Both the position numbers and the translations under genes were made by a program. A DNA stretch of 64,000 nucleotides from Mytilus californianus (Eukaryota > Mollusca > Bivalvia > Mytilida > Mytilidae), in NCBI RefSeq assembly GCF_021869535.1, contig NW_026262701.1, positions 1,999,501 to 2,063,500 of the forward strand, in the 5' to 3' direction. This document shows, piece by piece, positions 56,641-64,000 of the stretch (within the stretch, counting starts at the first letter, position 1; each line of letters begins with the position of its first letter). The notes under the pieces were generated by a model. It was not told the origin of the DNA and did no database searches. It saw only the letters and a list, made by a program, of their open reading frames with translations.

Positions 56641-57072
56641 AAATTGATAAATTCAAAACGGAAAGTCCCTTATTGTTCATGAATACATTAGAAAGATGTG
56701 CAAAGACAAATACATTTTCTGTATCCAACAATACAATAAATTTGTTTGTTTGTGTGTATTTCATTGTGTTATAATCAGTAAATTAATCATTAAAAAGTTT
56801 ATATGAAATGTGAAAAAATAATTGAAAAATACATGGTTACGACAACTGATGAGTTATAAGTGATACAAAATCATAAAATGCACCAATTTTCCTATTTTAT
56901 TCGAAACATTTATGTTTTACTCTTATATGTACTAACATGGATAACTACGTACTTAATAAAATGAGTATATGATGTCACATACGTTCTTTTGTTAAAATGA
57001 CTCAATATAAAACGGATTAATGGAAGTATTTAGGTCGAAAATTTATCATTAGCATATTTTGTTTTATTCGAA

Positions 57073-57140
57073 TGTCACTGATGAGTCTTTTATAGACTAA
57101 ACGCGCGTTTGGTGTACACAATCTTAATCCTGGTATTTAA
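57073..57140 (+). ncRNA. Hammerhead-ribozyme relic with mutated catalytic G
   Basis: CUGAUGA (57078-57084), stem II GUCU/AGAC, then UAAA instead of GAAA, ACGCGCGU and the UUGG region in place of C/UGG; flank AATCCTGGTATTTAAGATG. The G-to-U change hits G12, the general base of hammerhead catalysis. Confidence 0.65.
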
Positions 57141-57167
57141 GATGGGTTAATTATCAAGAGTTTGTTC

Positions 57168-57412
57168 ATATATATATATTCATAAAATAAATAGTAAAAT
57201 AAGTAAACAAGTTAACAGTTCCAGTTCAATCGATTTCAATCATTATTGGCGACGTCGTTAACAATGCCGGAACGTCACAAGCATCCTTAACGACGTCGCC
57301 CATAACGACGCTAAATCAGTTATCCTGACGAGTCCCAATGGAAGGATGAAATCGATTGGAACTGTTAACTTGTTTACTTATTTTACTATTTATTTTATGA
57401 ATAAATATATCT
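57168..57412. repeat. Nested palindrome, ~70-bp arms
   Basis: Arms 57168-57240 and 57346-57412 share 65 or more bases inverted (core AAATAGTAAAATAAGTAAAC). Inside, GGCGACGTCGTTAA (57248-57261) and TTAACGACGTCGCC form a second perfect 14-bp inverted repeat. Confidence 0.8.
57317..57364 (+). ncRNA. Hammerhead-ribozyme-like fold inside palindrome
   Basis: Helix I CAGUU(A)UC / GGAACUG; core CUGACGA (57325-57331); stem II GUCC / GGAU; GAAA (57348-57351); minimal helix III AUC/GAU; AUU cleavage triplet predicted after 57357. All conserved core bases are present. Stem II is weak and has a G-U pair. Confidence 0.55.
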
Positions 57413-57440
57413 GCACATGTGAAAATTATTTTTTTACGCC

Positions 57441-57478
<38 letters not shown>

Positions 57479-57530
57479 AGTCTAAATTGAAAAAAACGTT
57501 CAAACATATGATTGCGTTGGAAAAAAACCG
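57479..57530 (+). repeat. 52-bp repeat flanking the composite block, copy 1
   Basis: AGTCTAAATTGAAAAAAACG to ATTGCGTTGGA; recurs at 60767-60820, outside the far end of the composite block. An (AT)n run precedes it at 57455-57474. Confidence 0.65.
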
Positions 57531-57580
57531 CAATTTTTATACGTGTGCATGAAAAACAAATTTCTTGATAGAGGGGTCTA

Positions 57581-58247
57581 AGGTAGCAATACACAGTTAG
57601 GAGTTTGGTTTCGCATTTTGGCCCCGGTGGATTTTTCAAATATGAAAGTTATTGTGTAATAAAATTCATTTTTAGACAGCTGAGTACTAATTTAGCCTTC
57701 AAAGGTGGTTTATAAGAACATCAAGATTATTTTTTAAAATGTTTTATGGGCTATTTTCTGTTTGACTCTCCGTATTTTCATAGCTAGACCGGTCATCGGT
57801 CCAGAAATTAATGTAATGTTTACAAACACTTTTTTTCTACACGAAGTTTTTGACGCAATTTTACAAAAACATGAGACGAAAGACATATGATTTTCATTGG
57901 ATTTATTGAAAGATATATGTTAACAGTTTCAGAAAAGGTATTACTTGAAGTGATTGAAATTCTACTTTTGGCCAAATTTTGGGGAAATATGTGACATCTT
58001 TTCCCCCCTTTTTGCTATATTTTATAACAAAAAAAATGCAGATTGTTGCCATGGATACACCATAAAGAAATTATATTTTACCATTTTATATACTGGATAT
58101 AAAATCTATGGAAGATTCTGATTACATACATATGCACATATATGACACAAACAGTAAGCTTAATATTGCAAGAAGGCAATGAAAAGGGGATGGTAAAATT
58201 TATGAGGGAAAATTTTAATATTTTTTCCTAACTGTTTATTGCTACCT
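57581..58247. mobile_element. 667-bp inverted-repeat element, copy A1
   Basis: Starts AGGTAGCAATACACAGTTAG and ends CTAACTGTTTATTGCTACCT, ~22-bp terminal inverted repeats. Flanks suggest a TA-type target. No coding capacity. Confidence 0.8.
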
Positions 58248-58250
58248 TAT

Positions 58251-58992
58251 GGCATACTTACCAAGCTCAGAATTGTATAATTTAAGACTTTTCATACCAC
58301 AAATCTATTGATATTTAGATTCTAAATCAACTTCTGAGGGGATTAAGTGTTTAAGAATGACAATACATGTCAATTTTATTGTTTACAGTCCTTAGCAACC
58401 AAAATTAGACATTTTGACACAAGGCTTATAATTGTACTCTATTTGCTTAACCCTTGCTTCTGAAGGATTGCGCAGTATGTAGTAGCCTAAGTATTGAATG
58501 TTTTGTATTTTTTCTTGCGAATATATCGAATTATTATTTTTATCAAGATTTCATGTTACATTTTGACATATATTAAATGTATAGTTGATTCAGCTGTAAG
58601 AAATTGATTCCCCATTACCAAGTTTTTTAATCAAGTCTTTGGTATACATTTAACATAAAGATTCACATTTTCATGCTTGAAATTGTTAAATATTGTACAA
58701 TTTTGCATCATCAGAGGTCTTATAAAGATTTTCAACATTAAAAAAACTGACAAAAGAGGTATAGGTTTTAAGATTTTGCCAAAAATTGAGGTAGAAACAA
58801 GATTTTGCACTTTGACTTGGCACCTTTCTTTAAATCAGTTTTTGTCGCGTTTCAGTGTCAACTGCTAACCTTCATAAAATATTCATTATTCAACCAATTT
58901 TCAAAAATTAAAGGCCATTTTACTCGTTTTAGTTAGCAAAAAGCAGAAAATTAGTTAAAAGGGAGAATTTGAAAAAAAATATTTACTATTAC
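58251..58992. repeat. 742-bp tandem unit B1
   Basis: Begins GGCATACTTACCAAGCTCAG; near-identical to the next unit. The 63-codon frame at 58677 lies in repeat sequence and is not retained in unit B2. Confidence 0.85.
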
Positions 58993-59730
58993 GGCATACT
59001 TACCAAGCTCAGAATTGTATAATTTAAGACTTTTCATACCACAAATCTATTGATATTTAGATTCTAAATCAACTTCTGAGGGGATTAAGTGTTTAAGAAT
59101 GACAATACATGTCAATTTTATTGTTTACAGTCCTTAGCAACCAAAATTAGACATTTTGACACAAGGCTTATAATTGTACTCTATTTGCTTAACCCTTGCT
59201 TCTGAAGGATTGCGCAGTATGTAGTAGCCTAAGTATTGAATGTTTTGTATTTTTTCTTGCGAATATATCAAATTATTATTTTTATCAAGATTTCATGTTA
59301 CATTTTGACATATATTAAATGTATAGTTGATTCAGCTGTAAGAAATTGATTCCCCATTACCAAGTTTTTTAATCAAGTCTTTGGTATACATTAAACATAA
59401 AGATTCACATTTTCATGCTTGAAATTGTTAAATTTTGTACAATTTTGCATCATCAGAGGTCTTATAAAGATTTTCAACATTAAAAACTGACAAAAGAGGT
59501 ATAGTTTTTAAGATTTTGCCAAAAATTGAGGTAGAAACAAGATTTTACACTTTGACTTGGCACCTTTCTTTAAATCAGTTTTTGTCGCGTTTTAGTGTCA
59601 ACTGCTATCCTTCATAAAATATTCACTACTCAACCAATTTTCAAAAATAAAAGGCCATTTTACTCTTTTTAGCCAGCAGAAAGCAGAAAATTACTTAAAA
59701 GGGAGAATTTGAAAAAAATATTGACTATTA
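58993..59730. repeat. ~740-bp tandem unit B2
   Basis: Second unit, with a few substitutions and small indels relative to B1; abuts element copy A2. Confidence 0.85.
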
Positions 59731-60395
59731 AGGTAGCAATACACAGTTAGGAGTTTGGTTTCGCATTTTGGCCCCGATGGATTTTTCAAATATGAAAGTT
59801 ATTGTGTAATAAAATTCACTTTTAGACAGCTGAGTACTAATTTAGCCTTCAAAGGTGGTTTATAAGAACATCAAGATTATTTTTTACATGTTTTATGGGC
59901 TATTTTCTGTTTGACTCTCCGTATTTTCAAAACTAGACCGGTCATCGGTCCAGAAATTAATGTAATGTTTACAAACACTTTTTTTCTACACGAAGTTTTT
60001 GACGCAATTTTACAAAAACATGAGACGAAAGACATATGATTTTCATTGGATTTATTGAAAGATATATGTAAACAGTTTCAGAAAAGGTATTACTTGAAGT
60101 GATTGAAATTCTACTTTTGGCCAAATTTTGGGGAAATATGTGACATCTTTTCCCCCCTTTTTGCTATATTTTATAACAAAAAAATGCAGATTGTTGCCAT
60201 GGACACACCATAAAGAAATTATATTTTACCATTTTATATACTGGATATGAAATCTATGGAAGATTCTGATTACATACATATGCACATATATGACACAAAC
60301 AGTAAGCTTAATATTGCAAGAAGGCAATGAAAAGGGGATGGTAAAATTTATGAGGGAAAATTTTAATAGTTTTTCCTAACTGTTTATTGCTACCT
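59731..60395. mobile_element. 665-bp inverted-repeat element, copy A2
   Basis: Same terminal repeats and more than 95 per cent identity to 57581-58247 by eye, same orientation. Confidence 0.8.
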
Positions 60396-60640
60396 AAATA
60401 CAGCACAAACAATATTTTCCAACAGACCAAAAAGTGAAAAGTATATTTTAACAAAACGCATTTGACTAACAGGTCGAACAATTGATGTTCTTAAACCCTG
60501 CTGACTGCCATTGGCGATTGCCAAATAAATTGATCACCAGATGTTACATGGATCATAATTATTATTTTAATACCAAACAGAAAACAATAAACTTGCGAAA
60601 AGATGGTAAATCTCAAACATGAGGTGCAAAAAATTTTATA

Positions 60641-60682
60641 CACCATATCCGGATTTCGACAATTAATGTCTCTTCAGTGATG
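60641..60682 (-). ncRNA. Type I hammerhead ribozyme, core intact
   Basis: Minus strand: helix I CAUCA / UGGUG (5 bp); core CUGAAGA (60677-60671); stem II GACA-UUAAU-UGUC; GAAA (60657-60654); helix III AUCC/GGAU without loop; AUA cleavage triplet with scission after 60646. Every conserved core position fits; the loopless helix III is typical of bivalve/retrozyme type I hammerheads, which work as dimers. Confidence 0.7.
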
Positions 60683-60766
60683 TTAGGGATCGAAACGGTA
60701 TTTGGAAAGCCATACAATTTACCTCAATTTTGGATTGACTCTTGAATTTTAAAGAGTCGAATTGCA

Positions 60767-60820
60767 AGTCTAAATTGAAAAACGTTCAAACCTATGATTG
60801 CGTTGGATAAAAACCGAAAA
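60767..60820 (+). repeat. 52-bp repeat flanking the composite block, copy 2
   Basis: See 57479-57530; followed by a (TA)n run at 60823-60836. Confidence 0.6.
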
Positions 60821-60904
60821 CTTATATATATATATAAGAACTATTGCAAAATGTTCGCTTTATTGTATTGAAAGTCAGATACATTTTGTCTAAAACATTC
60901 CAAT

Positions 60905-61250
60905 GACATCTTATAGGAGTTAATGCCCCTGAAATGTTTGAATTTAAGGTTAATTGATTATTACTTCAACTTGGTTAATAACGCCGCCAAGGTCAACCGG
61001 AAGTGACCTGGAATAAACCGGAAGTAGCCATTTTTTCACCTTTTTCATGTAAAAGTACCTAGAAAACACAGTTGTTTTTTTTTAAAGGCATACATAAACC
61101 TATCATTTGAGACTGAAAATGACCTTCAATTAACCGATAAAAGCTAATTATCTCCCTTATTTCAGACAAAAGTATATAGAAACCATATATTTTTCTAATC
61201 CGGTTGAAAAAAACTGTTTTGGACGCTAATAGTAACTTTGAGTAATAAGA
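60905..61250 (+). repeat. Diverged repeat with AACCGGAAGT motifs, copy 1
   Basis: AATGCCCCTGAAATGTTTGA, then CAACCGGAAGTGACCT, AACCGGAAGTAG and GGAAACCATATATTTTT-like blocks, in the same order as 63615-64000. Confidence 0.6.
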
Positions 61251-62839
61251 AAGTAGCTTCTTATCAATTATTTAATTAATTGATGTGGAAACCCTTCAAT
61301 TGTTCTCTTAACAATTGATTTTAGATTATCATAACTTTTTCCTCCTTCTTTCAAACCGTTTTTAAACTCGCCTGGTTAAGCTCAAGACTTTTTATTACGG
61401 TTTTTCTTGTTATAGATCCTCCATAAACAAAAAAGACAACAACAAAAAATGTTTTTCTTAAGGTAGATTAACTATTTACCGCCATCTTGGATTGTACAAT
61501 AGCAGTAGATATTCGTTCTAATTCTTTTCCTAAATCTTCAAATTTTGTGGCAGATTTGTAATTTATTTGTAAAACTGTTTATTTGTATAAAGAAAAAATG
61601 TGATCTATTGTATTATTAAAAATGTTTAACCAATTACCAAATATTTGTGTTTTTAGAATCAATTTTACAACTTGGCCATTTCAGGGAAGATAACTCTTAT
61701 ACTAAAAGTTTTATACCTGAATGATAGTGAAATTTTCATTTTTTACCTGTAGCAAGAAAACAACTTTGGTGACACCATTTTTTCTTTTTGTTTTCTTAAA
61801 GCATATTATTAAACTTATATTCTCACTATTTCATCTCATAGATTTCTTTTTATTCACAAAAATGTGTTTTTTCATGAACAATCTATGCAAATTTGCACGA
61901 CTTATAGCTTTGAAAATAGCACGGTGACCCATACTTTTTATTATATTTTTTATAAAAGCATAGTAAAATCTTCAGTTAGGCAAAGGATAAAAAAATCTGA
62001 GGAAATATATACCGATGATCCACCTTAATTGTTCGTAACATTCTCAGAAAGGTGTGGCTGATTTGGATGGAAACAATCCAGTAACATTTATTTTCTAGAA
62101 GTTATATTCCTTTTCATATTACATTTGTCGTTTTTTTTATAACTAGTTAGTTATATAAACTTATACAACGTAGACACTAACTTATACAATGAGGTCAAGG
62201 TCAAAGTTCATGGTCATGTTATCAATTTTGACTTTTGCTTGTTTTATGATATCTTCTACTCTTATAACGATAAATATAAAGGAACTTATGCAATGTTTGC
62301 TTTATCATTATGGATATATGATGCATTTTGTTACGGCCAGAAATCACATTTAAATTTTACAACAAAAGACACAAATCAAGATTTATTATACACAAGTTTA
62401 CAAGAAGTATTACAAAAAAAGAAATGTCAACTTAACTGTCAAAATACAAGTTAGATTCTTTATCCGGGATCCTTCTCGTAACTGTACGGAATATGTCCAG
62501 TCTAGTATGATGTAGTTAACGTAAATAAAAGTATTAATCCAACTGAGAGAACTTCTGAGAATATTAATGTCTATGTCTGAGAGTCAACCTTTTATTTTAA
62601 ACTATATCTATTCAGATAAATCATCACAAAACGATATGTTTCAATTGAAATAAATATTTAGGATTCAGAAACAAGCAAATTTGCTTTTACAAATATGTCT
62701 CCTATTTCACAAATAATACACTTATTGAACAATACATAAATATAAATGCTGGCATGCTCTGTAATAAATATATCAATATGAAAAAGGTAGAAAATACAAT
62801 AGAGAAAAAAAAAAATAGATAAACATAAAGTTGTGTAAA
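61251..62839. other. Gene-free AT-rich stretch
   Basis: No exon-like homology, RNA gene or repeat copy that I can recognise. Confidence 0.45.
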
Positions 62840-62945
62840 AGAGGGACGATAGATACCAGAGGGACATTCAAACTCATAGATCGAAAACAAACTGACAACG
62901 CCATGGCCTAAAATAAATAGACAAACAGACAAATAATAGATGTAA
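62840..62945 (-). repeat. Dispersed repeat (CATGGC block family)
   Basis: GAGGGACGATAGATACCAGA, CAAACTGACAACGCCATGGC; related to 44203-44300 and to the plus-strand fragment at 22265-22335. Confidence 0.55.
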
Positions 62946-63614
62946 TGTATACAGTGTGAAATGCTTGGGTTCCTATTGAATGATGAAGCAGTAACATCAA
63001 GGGTTAAAGCGTTTGCTTTTGATAATATATTTCTGCACCAAACTAGATAAATGACTATTTTGCTCATCTGAGAGAACCATTGATCCAAAAAGCTAAATTT
63101 ATGTGTCAACTTAGACAGGAAGAACTGAAACAGAAGCTAATAACTCATGTCTTAAATCAGTGTATATGGGACAAGATAACAGGAAGTGAGAATTTGTTTC
63201 TACATCACCACAACGACAGTTTGGGGAATCTACCAAATCAACATTTTGTGTCTGTATATATATATATATATATAGTTGTCATGGAAATCTCTAGAACACT
63301 GTAGAAGGGAAACTCACAGAAAAACGTAGAACGGAAACCTCTAGAATACGGTAGAAGTTTAAATTTCACATCGTATATTATGATAATTCCAGAATTATTA
63401 TGTAAGTTCAATAGAAAGTTCTAATCATTCCATCAGTTTCTATGATTATTCCAGTGATTTCTTACTGCACAATTATAAGTTTACCTTTTGAACAGCTATA
63501 AGAATTATATAAACATATTATACATGTTAAAAGGCCACAGAAAACAAATAAGGCCAAGATGAATAAATATAATAATTTCAATGCTATAACAATTTGGTAT
63601 GAATATATCCAATG

Positions 63615-64000
63615 ACAACTTAAAGGAGACACTGCCCTTGAAATGTTTTTATTTAAGGATAATTCATTGTTACTTCCACTTGGTTCATAATAAAGCATAG
63701 TGTCTTTAGCAATATATAGGTTGATATATGACCTTGAAAAATGTCAATCAGAAACTATCTTGGGTAGACCGGAAGGAGTAATTTAGCACGTTTTTTTTAA
63801 AAAGTACCTGGAAACCATATATATTTCTTTAAAATATTGACTCATTCACAAATAATTTGAGACCGGAAGTGACCTTTAATAAACCGGAAGAAGCAACTAA
63901 TCACCGTTATTGGAGACAAAAATATATGGAAACCCTATATTTTTGAATCAGTATGAAAATAGCTAACATATGAGACCAGAAGTAACATTATGTAAAAGGA
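63615..64000 (+). repeat. Diverged repeat with ACCGGAAG motifs, copy 2 (cut by window end)
   Basis: CACTGCCCTTGAAATGTTTT, AGACCGGAAGGAG, GACCGGAAGTGACCTT and AACCGGAAGAAG blocks match 60905-61250 in order. 62946-63614 before it holds only an (AT)n run at 63257-63272. Confidence 0.6.

Overview
This window is AT-rich eukaryotic DNA with interrupted genes and GT/AG introns, and it is saturated with dispersed repeats. The repeat families (Penelope-like elements, hammerhead-type repeats, short inverted-repeat elements) and the gene types (a TIR-BIR protein, an ankyrin/Mab21-like gene, an EGF/NIDO surface protein) point to a bivalve mollusc, most likely a mussel-like genome. That assignment is an inference from repeat and gene style; no marker gene fixes the species.

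Layout. 1-3 kb: a broken minus-strand gene with ankyrin repeats followed by the start of a Mab21/cGAS-like nucleotidyltransferase domain. 4-8 kb: a pair of 213-bp inverted-repeat elements, a 540-bp direct repeat and minisatellites. 8.5-10 kb: an intact, apparently intronless minus-strand gene of 509 codons with an N-terminal TIR-like domain and two perfect BIR zinc motifs. Behind its start lies a four-unit satellite. 17.1-30.1 kb: a complete ten-exon SLC6 transporter gene (718 aa by my splice model, all phases consistent) of the SLC6A15-A20 type. 32.1-35.9 kb: a nearly full-length Penelope-like retroelement with permuted order (GIY-YIG endonuclease, CxC linker, reverse transcriptase), i.e. Naiad type. 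38.1-50.8 kb: an eleven-exon gene for a type I membrane protein (signal peptide, NIDO domain, five or six EGF modules, one membrane span). 51.3-56.6 kb: a graveyard of two Penelope-like families. 57-60.4 kb: a long palindrome containing a hammerhead-like fold, then a composite of two 0.67-kb inverted-repeat elements flanking a 0.74-kb tandem duplication. The remainder to 64 kb holds diverged repeats only.

The most striking observation is the Naiad-type element. Its frame is interrupted by four TGA codons and by no TAA or TAG. Three of the four lie in the cysteine-rich endonuclease region. Just downstream of the stop codon there is a fold with the hallmarks of a eukaryotic SECIS element: UGAU/UGAU quartet, 8-bp helix, AAA eleven bases after the quartet, and an extra apical helix. 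The same core is present in two other truncated copies in this window. This supports a selenoprotein-encoding retroelement whose present copy is dead through three frameshifts. Other points of note are a four-fold duplicated splice acceptor in the SLC6 gene, an EGF exon with a one-base phase error, an exon whose acceptor tract is transposon-derived, and seven hammerhead-ribozyme-like sequences in different states of decay.
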